A stretch of DNA of 48,136 nucleotides from Candidatus Woesearchaeota archaeon (GCA_014729495.1 WJJV01000112.1:1-48136), one strand, 5' to 3'; numbered from the stretch's first letter, positions 1-9,351 are shown. Made by a program: numbers and translations. Notes: generated by a model from the letters alone, not told the origin.

Positions 1-200
1 ACTTTCACTCCTTCATATTCCTTTGGAGCCCGAGGAGCCATCCTGAAATGCACATGAGAGACTGAACCTCCGCTTGGCCCATGATCTGTTATTGCTATCA
101 TCTCCATGCCTTTTGCTTTCGCTTCCTTCATGATGTCATAGATTGTACCATAAGCATGTCCGCTGTGCACTGTATGTATATGAAGATCTATCTTAAGCAT
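1..200 (-). CDS. PHP-domain metal-dependent phosphoesterase, N-terminal part
   Basis: Only the first 66 residues are in the window; the gene runs off the left edge. The start is visible: an ATG lying one base beyond the gatC stop codon, so the two genes share a transcript. The protein opens with the PHP signature DLHIHT (residues 5-10) followed by a second metal-binding motif ITDHG near residue 40, both typical of PHP phosphoesterases (histidinol-phosphatase, PolX and YcdX-like families), which bind several metal ions through His and Asp and hydrolyse phosphate esters. Which substrate it uses cannot be told from the fragment. Linkage to gatC is probably only operonic. Confidence 0.85.
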   Translation of the reverse strand, partial: MLKIDLHIHTVHSGHAYGTIYDIMKEAKAKGMEMIAITDHGPSGGSVSHVHFRMAPRAPKEYEGVK

Positions 201-201
201 T

Positions 202-495
202 TTACACTGCCCTCGGCCCCTTGAAATAGCTGTCTTTCTTGTGCTCTGTGTTCTTCAGTGCATCTTCCTGCGAAAGAGATGGCTTCACAACATCCTCTCT
301 GAGAACATTCCTGAGCTCAACAGGCTGCATGCTGGGCTCAATTCCTTTTGTGTCAACCAGATCAATATGAGAGAAGAATTCCAGAACCTCATTCAGCTGG
401 GGAAGAAACTCTTCTATCTCTGCTTCAGAGAGTTCCAGCCTTGCGTTCTGAGCTACTTTAAGTATAAGCTCCTTGTCAACCTTGACCCCTTTCAT
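202..495 (-). CDS. gatC: Asp-tRNA(Asn)/Glu-tRNA(Gln) amidotransferase subunit C (GatC)
   Basis: The 97-residue product has the normal size and pattern of GatC: an N-terminal helix with LARLELS-like spacing (here VAQNARLELSEAEIEEF), a middle helix QLNEVLEFFSHIDLVDT, then the extended segment with EPSMQP and LREDVV. GatC is the small subunit that clamps GatA to GatB in the GatCAB complex, which amidates misacylated Asp-tRNA(Asn) or Glu-tRNA(Gln). GatA and GatB are not in the window. A TATA-like element (about 518-527, minus strand) sits some 25 bases before the start, implying a very short leader. Its presence fits the bacterial-type AspRS at 20125-21912, which has features of a non-discriminating enzyme. 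Confidence 0.93.
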   Translation of the reverse strand: MKGVKVDKELILKVAQNARLELSEAEIEEFLPQLNEVLEFFSHIDLVDTKGIEPSMQPVELRNVLREDVVKPSLSQEDALKNTEHKKDSYFKGPRAV

Positions 496-559
496 AGGAT
501 TCCAGAAATATTGTGCTTTTATATAGTTTATGGTGAATTAATGCCAATACATTTATAAA

Positions 560-581
560 TGAGAATGCTTAAACATTCTCA
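560..581. promoter_or_regulatory. Inverted repeat overlapping the presumed transcription start of the beta-helix protein gene
   Basis: A perfect 8-base inverted repeat, TGAGAATG and CATTCTCA with a six-base spacer, lies directly between a TATA-like element (551-560) and the ribosome binding site GGGGGAG (583-589). This position, around +1, is typical for an archaeal repressor operator; it could also form an RNA hairpin just upstream of the ribosome binding site. No regulator is assigned. Confidence 0.45.
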
Positions 582-593
582 AGGGGGAGACAT

Positions 594-3500
594 ATGGGCG
601 CTTCTATGAGAATGTTGATTCTGGCAATCATCCTATGCCTGAGCATGATGATTGCTTCATGCTCTGAACATGGCAGTTCTGACCTGATAACAGGCAAGGC
701 TGTGAAAAGCGTATTTAAAGAGAACAATGATGCAGATGCTCAGGAGGATCTTCTAAAAATCAATAATGGATCCCAGGAAGAGCATGATATAACTGAGATG
801 CCTGCACAAGGATCTAAAGAATGCGGGATTATCAGAGGATCAGCCAGCTCCGGAAACCAGCAGGATTCAGACAGCGCACCCAGAACAGATCATGTCACAA
901 AGATTGTTGAGAACCAGAAAGGAAGGATAGAATTCAAACAGGATATTGATGCATCAAAACATGATATCCTTATTGATGATAATCTTATCTCTGTTGAGCC
1001 TGATCCAGGAGTTGGAGCTTTGCTGACACTGAAAGGTGATTTTGACAGCACACCAATCATTGTGAGAGATGGAGAATACTGCTCTGGATGCAGGATCATT
1101 GACCATTCTGGAGGCAGGGTGGTCTTTGAGGTGCCTCACTTCTCTGAGTATACAGTCATGGAATGCTTCAACCTAACCGATGACTTTGTGATAAATAATC
1201 CAGGAGATTACACCATATGCAGGGACTGGACTGTGGCTGACCAGCAGAATGACAGCGTCATCCTGATAAACTCAAGCAATGTGAGCATAGACTGCAAGGG
1301 TCACAGCATGACAGGAGACAGAACAGGCGTCGGAATCTACATAGGAAACCCTCCAGAGATGGATCACTGGATGAACATCACGCAGAACCTTGAGGATCTC
1401 ATGCCGATACTCAATGACACAGCAGGATTTGTGGAGAACCTAACATACCTCCATAGCATATCAATAAAAAACTGCAATATAAAGGATTTTGAACACGGAA
1501 TGAACATCACTGCGATTGAGAACAGTGAAATAGTGAATAACTCATTTGATAATGCCCCCATGTTCCTGGCGATGAAGGATTCTCTGGTAGAGAACAATGA
1601 GATAAAGAACTCTGTCCTGGGAATGATAGTGATCGCCTCAAATGCGTCTGTCAGGAATAACCTTATCCATAACAACAGCGGAATAGGGCTTGGAGTGGGA
1701 GGCCTGAACAACACAGTTGAATACAATGATGTATTCGGCAACCTTAATGGCATGGCCATGGCAGGATTCAGGAATGTATTCAGGTACAATAATGCGACTG
1801 ATAATCAGGAGAACGGCTTTGGCCTGGTGTTCGCAGCAGACTGCGAAGCATATGGCAATATCTTAACAGGCAATCAGGGCAGCGGGATCAGCATAGCAGA
1901 GTCAAGCAATAATACAATATACAGCAACCTGATGATGGGGAATGATGCAGGAATATCCATGAACGGCCTTTTCGGGCCAGGCCCCTCAGACGGCAACATA
2001 ATAGACAATAATACAATGATCAACAATTCAGTAGGCATGAGAATAAAAGATGGCAGCCTCATGGATCTTTTTGCTGCCATAGGAAACATGCTCTCAAGAG
2101 CATTCACAGGAAAGGCCAGGTATGAAGCACCCCCTCATAGGATCACAGACACAGTCATCACAGGCAACACATTCAGCAATCCTGATGACATGATAGTGGA
2201 GAGCAGGGCATTTGAAAGCAACCTGATCATATACAATGAGTTCAGCAGCAAGGATTCCTGGGACATTTCAGGCCTCAGGCAGGAAAACACTGTGATCTCA
2301 AACAGAGGAGAATGTGATACTGACAATGACTGCGATGACAATGATCCAGACACAATAGATATGTGCAGGGCTTCCACATGCGTCAATGAGATCGCAACTA
2401 TCTATGGAAGGGTTGTTGATGCAGAGACAGGACAGCCTCTTGCAGGCAAGGAGGTATCTATAATACCTGCCTCAGAATGCAATGCAGCAGATGATGAGAC
2501 AGGCCAGGGAGACTGCATACCTGAGCCAAAGTCTGAGCCAGAGGCAGTCACTGACTCCCAGGGCAGGTATGCAGTGGCAGCGCCTCCAGGGATATACCAT
2601 GTGGTGGTGAGCGGCAGCAGGGAGGATACCCTGAACAGGTATGTCGGAAACGAGGTCAGCAGCATAGAGATACCATCAGACGGCCAGATAAAGGTGGTTG
2701 TGGAGCCTGAAAGGATAGAGGCAGGCTTCCACTCAACAGCATATGTCAAAGCAGGCAGCATAACTGCCAAGGTTTTTGATGACAGCCATGTGACGCAGAC
2801 ACCTGTCTTTGTTGATGTGGCAGGTACAGACAATCTGGAATTCGTGATAGAGGTGCAGGGCAATTATCCATACAGGTACACCTACAACCTGTCTTCAATA
2901 GATGCCAACAATCACATTTCATTCTCAGACAATAGATACAGACCGGACAGCATAAATGGATCCAATCAGGCGATAATTGACCAGCTGGATGGAGACACCT
3001 GGAGGCTGTGGTTTGAGGATCTTCCTCCTGGGCATCCCTGGCAGGACAATGACTATGATGATGTGATATTCCTGATTGATTTCATTCCGTCAGGCTCAAA
3101 CAGCACAGGCAATGATACTGACTATGACTGCGATGATGACAGCATTCCGAATTATCTTGATGAGGACGACAGCTGGTGCGACAAAGGCGACGAAGAGACA
3201 GAGATAGTCAATGATACTGTCACAGGGCTTTATACAGAAGGCCATATCCTTTATTCAGGAAGATTCAGCGGAAATAATAGGTACATAGCAGGGGACACTC
3301 TGCAGTTTGTGATCTTTGGCACCAATAATCTCTCGACAAGCGAGAATGTCACTTTCCTGATAGAGGATCACACAATCAACACTGGAGTGAATGGAACAGC
3401 AGCCTATGCAGGCAACACTAGCGATATCAATGAAGTGCTTGAGATACAAAATGATGGGACAAGGCATGAGAGAGTATTCAATCTAACCATCCCTCCATAT

Positions 3501-4265
3501 TTCTCAGCAGAGAATGGGGGCAGGCATGATGTGCATATTGTCCACAATGGATCCAAAGTCCATAAGCTCGGGGACTTCTATGCGATTGCGGATGAACAGC
3601 CTCCTTTTATATGGGCAGAGGATAAGACAGGCTACACAAATGAGACAATATCAATAATGTACAATGCATATGACCCGCCTATGGAAGGCACTGTTGTCTT
3701 CCTGACTGGAGGCTCTAACAGCGATGTGACTGTAAATGTTGATCAAGACAACAACGGAGATTTTGATTATTCAATAGATGGAGGGCTTAATGAGATCCAG
3801 CTCAACTTCACTGAAAGCGGCCATTATCAGATCAAGTTCGCTATAAATGATTCAGGCGGGAACTATGTTGAGACATATTCAGATGTCAGTGTGTGGATCA
3901 CTGAGGATGAGGCTGACATTATCGGAATGTCAGTCTATTCCATGTTTGCAGATCTGTACGGCCTGATGGGATATGATTTCAGCCATACTGTCGGAGCTTC
4001 AAATCCCATAGTGTATTCAGAATGGGACAGGTTCAATATCATCCAGGAGAATCTTGGAGATGAGTACATCACACCAGGAAATGGAGATGATCTCACACAG
4101 GCAGAGATTGATGGACTGCAGAATGTGATTGATGCATGCAACGGACCTGAATACGTGAAGACAATACCTCCTTCAACAGCTGAAGAGTTCAACCAGACAC
4201 TCTTTAGCTTCCTTATGCACCTGCAATGTGATTGCGGCATGCCTTTGACAGGCCCTTCTTGTTAA
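594..4265 (+). CDS. Large exported beta-helix (NosD/CASH-like) surface protein with carboxypeptidase-regulatory-like domain
   Basis: This 1223-residue protein starts at an ATG four bases after GGGGGAG. Residues 1-23 form a signal peptide ending in a lipobox-like IASC, so it may be a lipoprotein anchored at Cys23. The motif ITGKAV follows at 32-37. Residues about 190-560 are Asn-rich repeats (for example NNTVEYND, NSEIVNNSF) typical of right-handed parallel beta-helices of the NosD/CASH type, which often bind or cleave sugars. Around residues 600-690 there is a carboxypeptidase-regulatory-like beta-sandwich (GRVVDAETGQPLAG ... DSQGRYAV ... GIYHVVVSG). Asp-rich segments (CDTDNDCDDNDPDT, DYDCDDDSIPNYLDEDD) look like calcium-binding thrombospondin type 3 stretches. 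Many N-x-S/T sequons suggest glycosylation. It is probably a cell-surface adhesin or polysaccharide-interacting protein; enzymatic activity is not evident. Confidence 0.75.
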   Translation: MGASMRMLILAIILCLSMMIASCSEHGSSDLITGKAVKSVFKENNDADAQEDLLKINNGSQEEHDITEMPAQGSKECGIIRGSASSGNQQDSDSAPRTDHVTKIVENQKGRIEFKQDIDASKHDILIDDNLISVEPDPGVGALLTLKGDFDSTPIIVRDGEYCSGCRIIDHSGGRVVFEVPHFSEYTVMECFNLTDDFVINNPGDYTICRDWTVADQQNDSVILINSSNVSIDCKGHSMTGDRTGVGIYIGNPPEMDHWMNITQNLEDLMPILNDTAGFVENLTYLHSISIKNCNIKDFEHGMNITAIENSEIVNNSFDNAPMFLAMKDSLVENNEIKNSVLGMIVIASNASVRNNLIHNNSGIGLGVGGLNNTVEYNDVFGNLNGMAMAGFRNVFRYNNATDNQENGFGLVFAADCEAYGNILTGNQGSGISIAESSNNTIYSNLMMGNDAGISMNGLFGPGPSDGNIIDNNTMINNSVGMRIKDGSLMDLFAAIGNMLSRAFTGKARYEAPPHRITDTVITGNTFSNPDDMIVESRAFESNLIIYNEFSSKDSWDISGLRQENTVISNRGECDTDNDCDDNDPDTIDMCRASTCVNEIATIYGRVVDAETGQPLAGKEVSIIPASECNAADDETGQGDCIPEPKSEPEAVTDSQGRYAVAAPPGIYHVVVSGSREDTLNRYVGNEVSSIEIPSDGQIKVVVEPERIEAGFHSTAYVKAGSITAKVFDDSHVTQTPVFVDVAGTDNLEFVIEVQGNYPYRYTYNLSSIDANNHISFSDNRYRPDSINGSNQAIIDQLDGDTWRLWFEDLPPGHPWQDNDYDDVIFLIDFIPSGSNSTGNDTDYDCDDDSIPNYLDEDDSWCDKGDEETEIVNDTVTGLYTEGHILYSGRFSGNNRYIAGDTLQFVIFGTNNLSTSENVTFLIEDHTINTGVNGTAAYAGNTSDINEVLEIQNDGTRHERVFNLTIPPYFSAENGGRHDVHIVHNGSKVHKLGDFYAIADEQPPFIWAEDKTGYTNETISIMYNAYDPPMEGTVVFLTGGSNSDVTVNVDQDNNGDFDYSIDGGLNEIQLNFTESGHYQIKFAINDSGGNYVETYSDVSVWITEDEADIIGMSVYSMFADLYGLMGYDFSHTVGASNPIVYSEWDRFNIIQENLGDEYITPGNGDDLTQAEIDGLQNVIDACNGPEYVKTIPPSTAEEFNQTLFSFLMHLQCDCGMPLTGPSC

Positions 4266-4313
4266 CTTATTAACCAAAAATTTATAAGTAACTTATTCTG
4301 TTAACCTGTTAAC
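4261..4313. promoter_or_regulatory. Two 14-base palindromic sites (GTTAAY-N2-RTTAAC) around the promoter of the small gene
   Basis: Sites GTTAACTTATTAAC (4261-4274, overlapping the stop codon of the upstream gene) and GTTAACCTGTTAAC (4300-4313, ending exactly at the ATG) flank a TATA-like element TTTATAA (4281-4287). The second site would cover the transcription start of what looks like a leaderless mRNA. Together with the two copies after the gene this looks like an operator array. Confidence 0.6.
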
Positions 4314-4574
4314 ATGGCTAAAAAAGAGTCTGGATTCTCTCAGAATTATGCTATCTACACCTATGATATCTCAGATCTTGAACCAAGCAAAAGAGTGAGA
4401 TTTGTCTATGCCCTCAAAGGCAGAGGTGATGAGAAAGGCCTTATAGAAGAGCTGGGAGGCATTTTCCTGGTGCCTGGCTGCTTCAGGATCCCTGCTGCAA
4501 AGAGCAGAGAGATAGACTCAGTATTCAGACTCTGGAAGGTCAGGAATAAGAGATACAAAGCGTTAATGGATTAA
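4314..4574 (+). CDS. Small protein of unknown function, possible Cas2/PaaX-C-like fold
   Basis: An 86-residue soluble protein that I do not recognise. It is enclosed by four copies of the palindrome GTTAAY-N2-RTTAAC, one touching its ATG and one overlapping its stop, which suggests that it binds these sites and controls itself and perhaps the protease gene downstream. The pattern strand YAIYTYDIS (12-20), helix SKRVRFVYALKGRG (24-37), strand GGIFLVPGCFRIP (48-60), basic helix and tail is reminiscent of the ferredoxin-like fold of Cas2 and of the PaaX C-terminal domain (YDIS, then KR.R..LK..G, then G.....G.F). This is only a resemblance by eye. There is no CRISPR array in the window. Lys/Arg-rich C-terminus RLWKVRNKRYKALMD would suit nucleic acid contact. 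Confidence 0.6.
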   Translation: MAKKESGFSQNYAIYTYDISDLEPSKRVRFVYALKGRGDEKGLIEELGGIFLVPGCFRIPAAKSREIDSVFRLWKVRNKRYKALMD

Positions 4575-4614
4575 CACAATAGGATAAAAGGCATAGTTAT
4601 GTTAACATATTAAC
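4562..4614. promoter_or_regulatory. Two further 14-base palindromic sites between the small gene and the protease gene
   Basis: GTTAATGGATTAAC (4562-4575, overlapping the stop codon of the small gene) and GTTAACATATTAAC (4601-4614) repeat the sites found before the gene. The last copy is 35 bases before the protease ATG, where it could regulate protease transcription. Confidence 0.6.
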
Positions 4615-4648
4615 AAGAAGAGGCAACAGCACCAAAAAGAGGCAGGAA

Positions 4649-7600
4649 ATGGGCAGTGATGATAGGATAGAACAGCTGATCAAAGAGCATGACAGGACTG
4701 ATGATGAATATGCTTCAGGAAAAGAGAGGATAAGCAGGCTGCAGTATGCTGTTATGTTTCTTGCACTGGCTTTTATGCTCTTTGGATTCTTCCTTATCAT
4801 AGAATACGGCGTGAGCCATACAGGGTATGCTGTGATAGAACAGAGCGGTAAAGTTGAGAGTGATGTTATAGAGGATCTTAAGGAAGGCGGAGAAGCAAGG
4901 GTGATCATAGTCCTTGAAGAGAATGAAGACAGCAGGAAGCAGGATTTCACTGGAATGAATCCTGAAGAGGTGGAAGATAAAATCAGGGAAAAGAAAGAGA
5001 AAGTCAAAGAAGCGCAGAAAGAGATAATAGATGATATCTCTGAGAGACCAGACAAGAAAGTAGGGATAAAACGCGCTTTTGAGCTTACAAATGCATTGAG
5101 CGCCAATGTGACAAAAGAAGGCATAGAAGAGCTGATAAAGAACAACAAGGTAAAAGAGATAATCAGGGACAGGCCAATAAGCATATCTCTCAGCGACACT
5201 ATCAGCATGATAAATGCTGATGATGTGCACCAGATGAGCATAAGCGGGACCAGCATTGAAGGACAGGGTATCAGTGTCTGTGTCATAGACACAGGGGTTG
5301 CTTACACACACTCAGCATTTGGCAGCTGCGCAAACACAACAGATATCAATGATGGATCATGCCAAAAAGTGGTTGGAGGATATGATTTCGTGAATGAAGA
5401 TTTCAATCCTCTGGATGATAATGGACATGGAACCCATGTTGCAGGAATAATCGCATCAGAGGATGCTGCTTACAAAGGGATAGCTCCCAAAGCAGGCATT
5501 GTGGCAATAAAGTCACTTGACAGCAATGGAAGCGGTTTTGAATCTGATGTGGCCAGCGGAATAGAGTGGTGCATCAGCAATTCCACGCTTCTGAACATAT
5601 CAGTGATAAGCATGAGCCTCGGAGAAGGCCAGTATACAGATGACAACTGCCCATCTACTTTTGATTCAGCGATAAACGCTGCCAATGCTCTTGGCATAAT
5701 GGTGGTTGCTGCTTCAGGAAACAACAATAATGATGATGCGATAAGCTCTCCTGCATGCTCTCCTAATGTCACATCTGTAGGGGCAGTTACAAAGACAGAC
5801 AGCATACCCAGCTTCTCGAACAGCCACCCTATCCTTGACCTTCTTGCTCCTGGAGTTTCTGTGGTATCAGCAGTGCCTCCTGAGAGCTACTGCACAGGAG
5901 ATCCAGGAGAGGCAAGCTGCAGTGACTCTCTATTCATGAGCCTGCAGGGAACATCCATGGCAACACCCCATGCAGCAGGAGCAGCTGCTCTGATATACCA
6001 GTATGAGAAGCTTCTGAGCAGCAGGAATGCCACCCCTTCAGGAATAGAGAGAATCCTCAAGAGGACAGGGATCAGCATAGATGACACCAGAAACAGCCTT
6101 TCTTTTCCAAGAATAGATGTGCTTAGTGCAGTCAATGCTGTCCTTCAGATCAATGAATCAGAGAACTCAGTGAATGATGCCCAGAATAATGCAAGAGTGG
6201 TCTTCAGGACAGGCACAGACCTGGAAAGGGCTTCAGAAGCATTTATCATAGAGGAAAATCTCATAAGCCTGAATTCATCTGCATACCCTGAATTCAACAA
6301 GCCAGCAGACCTTATCCTATACAATCTGGACTTTGCCAAGACACCGGTTGTACTGAAGGATGGAGTCGCGTGCGCAATCCCAGACTGCAATGTCACATCC
6401 TATGATGGAAACCTTAGCTTCTCTGTCGCAGGATTCTCAAACTATACCTCAGGAGCAAATGCCAAGCTGAGCATATTTGATGAAGTAGATAATGGGACTA
6501 CAAGATACACGCATGAGAACATAACATTCTATGCCAACTACACCAACATGACATCAGGAGATCCCATAAGCACAGCAGTCTGCAACATAACATTTGATGA
6601 CATGACAAACTCAACAATGACCTATGAATCCTCAACAGGATTCTATAATTACACCAGGGAATTCCTGACAGCAGACCTGTATCATTGGAATGTGAGCTGC
6701 GAAGACAGTGATGCAGAGCCGTTGAACACAACAGATGACATAACAGTCCTGCCTGGCTGCGGCCTGCCCCCTCCAGGCATTGACTGGAACATATCAGATG
6801 CTACTGTCAACTGCAACAATGAGAATCTTTATTTCCAGAATCAGAGCCTTATTGTCCAGGGCAATTCTACTTTGATACTGAACAACAGCCTGCTGACCCT
6901 CAATCAGTCCCCGTCTGATCAGAACATAACAATAATGAACAGCACAAAGCTGATAGCATATGATTCAAGAATACAAAGCCAGGCTGCCCCATACAACTTT
7001 GATATCATTGTGTACGGAAACTGCACTCTCTTCAATGTCACAGGAAACCAGTCACAGTATCACTTCAAGGCCAGTTCAAGCAGAATACAAAATTCTGCTT
7101 TTCAGGATTATATGTATTTTGAGGGCAATTCTGCAGTAGAGGTATATGATTCTGTATTCAATGGCAGGGTGTTCTCGCAGGAATCTGCAGTGCTAAAGAC
7201 AGATAACTCCACATACAATGATTATGTGTTCCTGATGGGATCATCAGACAACACCATAAGCAACTCAGCATTCAATAGCAGGCTGTATTTTGATGACGCC
7301 TCAGTCACAAATTTCACAACACCCGGCTCTTTAGTATCTGCGGCCTATTTCCAGGCAGCTTCACCAGCAATATACGGCCATGCAGATATGCCTGATACTG
7401 CTTCTTTCTATCAGGCCGGGACAATGACCACAAGACACTACCCAATCCAGATCAATTACACAAGCGGAAATCCTGTGAACCGCACGCAGGTAAATATCAC
7501 TAATTCTTCCAGCAGTGCCCTGATGTGGACAGGTTATACTGACGAGAACGGTCTTGCGGATGCTGTGCTTAAGTTCAGCTCAGATAACTACACTGAGAAT

Positions 7601-8509
7601 CTCACAGTATCTGTCAATCCTTCAGAGAACATAAGCCTGATGACAGACACACCAATGATCATGACTCTTCCTGATCCTGAATACTGCGGAGATGGCATAA
7701 AAAATGGTGCTGAGCAGTGCGATGGCTCTGACCTCGGAGGGGCATCATGCGCTGACTTCGGATTTGACACAGGGACACTTGGATGCACTGCTGCATGCAA
7801 TCACAATACAGCAGGATGCTCTGATAATGATGACAGTGGCTCAGGGAGCAGAGGAGGATTCAATTGCGAGATGGAGTGGGTGTGCTCTGAATGGAGCGGA
7901 TGCATTGACGGAAAGAGCACCAGGAACTGCACAGACATGAATAAGTGCACAGGCAGCTATGAGAAGATACAGGAGAAGACCTGCCATGAGATAGAAAAGC
8001 AGGATGAGGATGATGGCATCATGCCTGCATCAGACAGGGCAGGTGAACAACAGCACGCAAGCATGCCTGAAGAAGAGGCTGCACCAAGGACAGAAAATCC
8101 AGGAATCCCAGGATTCAGCTATCTCATCATTCTTCCGATAATCTTCCTGCCCCTGCTGCTTATAGGCCTGCCAAGAAGAGTGGTGTTCGCAGAAGAGGAA
8201 GTGCTCAAGCGCATGATAAGCAAGGGTCATCATAAGAGATACTCAAGGATACACGTGACTGAGGATGTACATCAAAGATACAGCACACACCCCAATATAA
8301 TGCCAAGAAAATTTGATCCAAAGAATCATGGCATCATAATATCCCTTCTAAAGACAGAGTATGGAATGGAGCATGAGCTTGCAGAGCTGACTGCCATTGC
8401 AAGCAGGCATCTTTTTGCCACAGTGCTGACAAACAAGGAAGTTCCTGATGAGCTCAAGCACAGGTTCAGAAGAATAAGGTTCCGGAACCCTGTTGCAAGG
8501 TCCAGATGA
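4649..8509 (+). CDS. Membrane-anchored subtilisin-like serine protease (peptidase S8) with Cys-rich repeats
   Basis: The 1286-residue product has a short cytoplasmic head, a signal-anchor helix (about 33-52) and the motif HTGYAV (57-62). An inhibitor-I9-like propeptide region spans about 80-180. The S8 catalytic domain follows with Asp214 (VIDTG), His260 (GHGTHVAG), oxyanion Asn358 (AASGN) and Ser436 (GTSMATP), so the enzyme should be active, and it acts outside the cell. The middle (about 580-1000) is Asn/Ser-rich beta sandwich and beta-helix-like sequence with many N-x-S/T sequons. Then come a DUF4215-like repeat (CGDGIKNGAEQCDG) and a thrombospondin-1-like WVCSEWSGC segment. A second hydrophobic helix (near 1160-1180, YLIILPIIFLPLLLIGL) precedes a basic cytoplasmic tail of about 110 residues. 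It may process surface proteins encoded next to it. Confidence 0.9.
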   Translation: MGSDDRIEQLIKEHDRTDDEYASGKERISRLQYAVMFLALAFMLFGFFLIIEYGVSHTGYAVIEQSGKVESDVIEDLKEGGEARVIIVLEENEDSRKQDFTGMNPEEVEDKIREKKEKVKEAQKEIIDDISERPDKKVGIKRAFELTNALSANVTKEGIEELIKNNKVKEIIRDRPISISLSDTISMINADDVHQMSISGTSIEGQGISVCVIDTGVAYTHSAFGSCANTTDINDGSCQKVVGGYDFVNEDFNPLDDNGHGTHVAGIIASEDAAYKGIAPKAGIVAIKSLDSNGSGFESDVASGIEWCISNSTLLNISVISMSLGEGQYTDDNCPSTFDSAINAANALGIMVVAASGNNNNDDAISSPACSPNVTSVGAVTKTDSIPSFSNSHPILDLLAPGVSVVSAVPPESYCTGDPGEASCSDSLFMSLQGTSMATPHAAGAAALIYQYEKLLSSRNATPSGIERILKRTGISIDDTRNSLSFPRIDVLSAVNAVLQINESENSVNDAQNNARVVFRTGTDLERASEAFIIEENLISLNSSAYPEFNKPADLILYNLDFAKTPVVLKDGVACAIPDCNVTSYDGNLSFSVAGFSNYTSGANAKLSIFDEVDNGTTRYTHENITFYANYTNMTSGDPISTAVCNITFDDMTNSTMTYESSTGFYNYTREFLTADLYHWNVSCEDSDAEPLNTTDDITVLPGCGLPPPGIDWNISDATVNCNNENLYFQNQSLIVQGNSTLILNNSLLTLNQSPSDQNITIMNSTKLIAYDSRIQSQAAPYNFDIIVYGNCTLFNVTGNQSQYHFKASSSRIQNSAFQDYMYFEGNSAVEVYDSVFNGRVFSQESAVLKTDNSTYNDYVFLMGSSDNTISNSAFNSRLYFDDASVTNFTTPGSLVSAAYFQAASPAIYGHADMPDTASFYQAGTMTTRHYPIQINYTSGNPVNRTQVNITNSSSSALMWTGYTDENGLADAVLKFSSDNYTENLTVSVNPSENISLMTDTPMIMTLPDPEYCGDGIKNGAEQCDGSDLGGASCADFGFDTGTLGCTAACNHNTAGCSDNDDSGSGSRGGFNCEMEWVCSEWSGCIDGKSTRNCTDMNKCTGSYEKIQEKTCHEIEKQDEDDGIMPASDRAGEQQHASMPEEEAAPRTENPGIPGFSYLIILPIIFLPLLLIGLPRRVVFAEEEVLKRMISKGHHKRYSRIHVTEDVHQRYSTHPNIMPRKFDPKNHGIIISLLKTEYGMEHELAELTAIASRHLFATVLTNKEVPDELKHRFRRIRFRNPVARSR

Positions 8510-8542
8510 GCATAAGAGAATGCCAGACTGAGAATTCAGGCA

Positions 8543-9241
8543 TCACTTTATGCTGTGCACAACAAGGCCTTTGCTGGTTATCTCCAGAGGGTGGATGTCC
8601 TCATCATTCTTTGTCTTTCTCATCTTTCTCACAAGAAGGCTTCTTGAAAGGTCTCCGCCCATGGACTCATAGATGACATGGATTATTCCGTCGCAGATAA
8701 ACTCTGATATGCTGTCCTTTGAGAGGGACTTGTCATCTGCTGTATGGCTTATCAGCATTGAGGTCACATTGCTGCTCCTTTTGATGCTGTTCACGAAGCT
8801 GTAGATGAACCTGTTCATGGCAGTCTGAGGATTCTGGACAGTATAAGGAGAGTTTATGGCAAGCGTTGAGAGAGAGTCTATCACTACCCTGTTTATCCTT
8901 TCATCCTTGATCATCTTGATTATATCGTTCACTGTATTGTTGCTTATCTCTTCTGCAGGGATGCACAGGAACTTGACAATGCCTTTGGACACATGCTTCT
9001 TGACGTCCAGATTCAACTGCTCTGCCTGCTCTGTAATGCTTTCAGAAGACTCTTCAAATGAGATATAGAGCCCTTTTTCCCCGAACTTCTCTGCACCTCT
9101 GCTGATGAACTCAACGCCGAATATGGTCTTGCCTGTGCCAGGTGTTCCTGACATGAGAATGCAGCTGCCTTTTGGCAGTCCTCCTTCAACCAGATTATCA
9201 AATCCTCTGATTCCTGTCTTTATCCTTTCAATAACAACCAT
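8543..9241 (-). CDS. KaiC-like RecA-family ATPase
   Basis: I chose the ATG at 9241 (232 residues) rather than an ATG 45 bases upstream, because a TATA-like element TTTATAT lies in the interval and would start transcription almost at this codon. The protein has a Walker A motif GTPGTGKT (32-39), a catalytic Glu pair in ISFEES, a Walker B strand RVVIDSLSTL, and the KaiC C-terminal sequence RSLLVRKMR. The family has a single RecA domain and includes archaeal KaiC-like signalling ATPases, GvpD and circadian KaiC halves. It shares the C-terminal stretch NDEDIHPLEI-x-SKGL with the second KaiC at 16023-16775, so the two are paralogs. No partner gene is adjacent apart from the surface protein genes. 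Role: probably ATP-dependent signalling. Confidence 0.85.
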   Translation of the reverse strand: MVVIERIKTGIRGFDNLVEGGLPKGSCILMSGTPGTGKTIFGVEFISRGAEKFGEKGLYISFEESSESITEQAEQLNLDVKKHVSKGIVKFLCIPAEEISNNTVNDIIKMIKDERINRVVIDSLSTLAINSPYTVQNPQTAMNRFIYSFVNSIKRSSNVTSMLISHTADDKSLSKDSISEFICDGIIHVIYESMGGDLSRSLLVRKMRKTKNDEDIHPLEITSKGLVVHSIK

Positions 9242-9351
9242 TACATAGACAATGTGCAGATATAAATAAAAGGTTTTCGGATTCATACCATCCCTAAACA
9301 GTTACTAAGATTATAAGAAAATGAAACAAATCCATCTATAGCAGAAAATGA

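Noticed and set aside
4597..5311. Long minus-strand reading frames opposite the protease gene
   Set aside because: They lie antisense to the well-supported S8 protease N-terminal region, have no ribosome binding site and read as low-complexity Ser/Leu/Ile protein, typical of shadow frames in GA-rich coding sequence.
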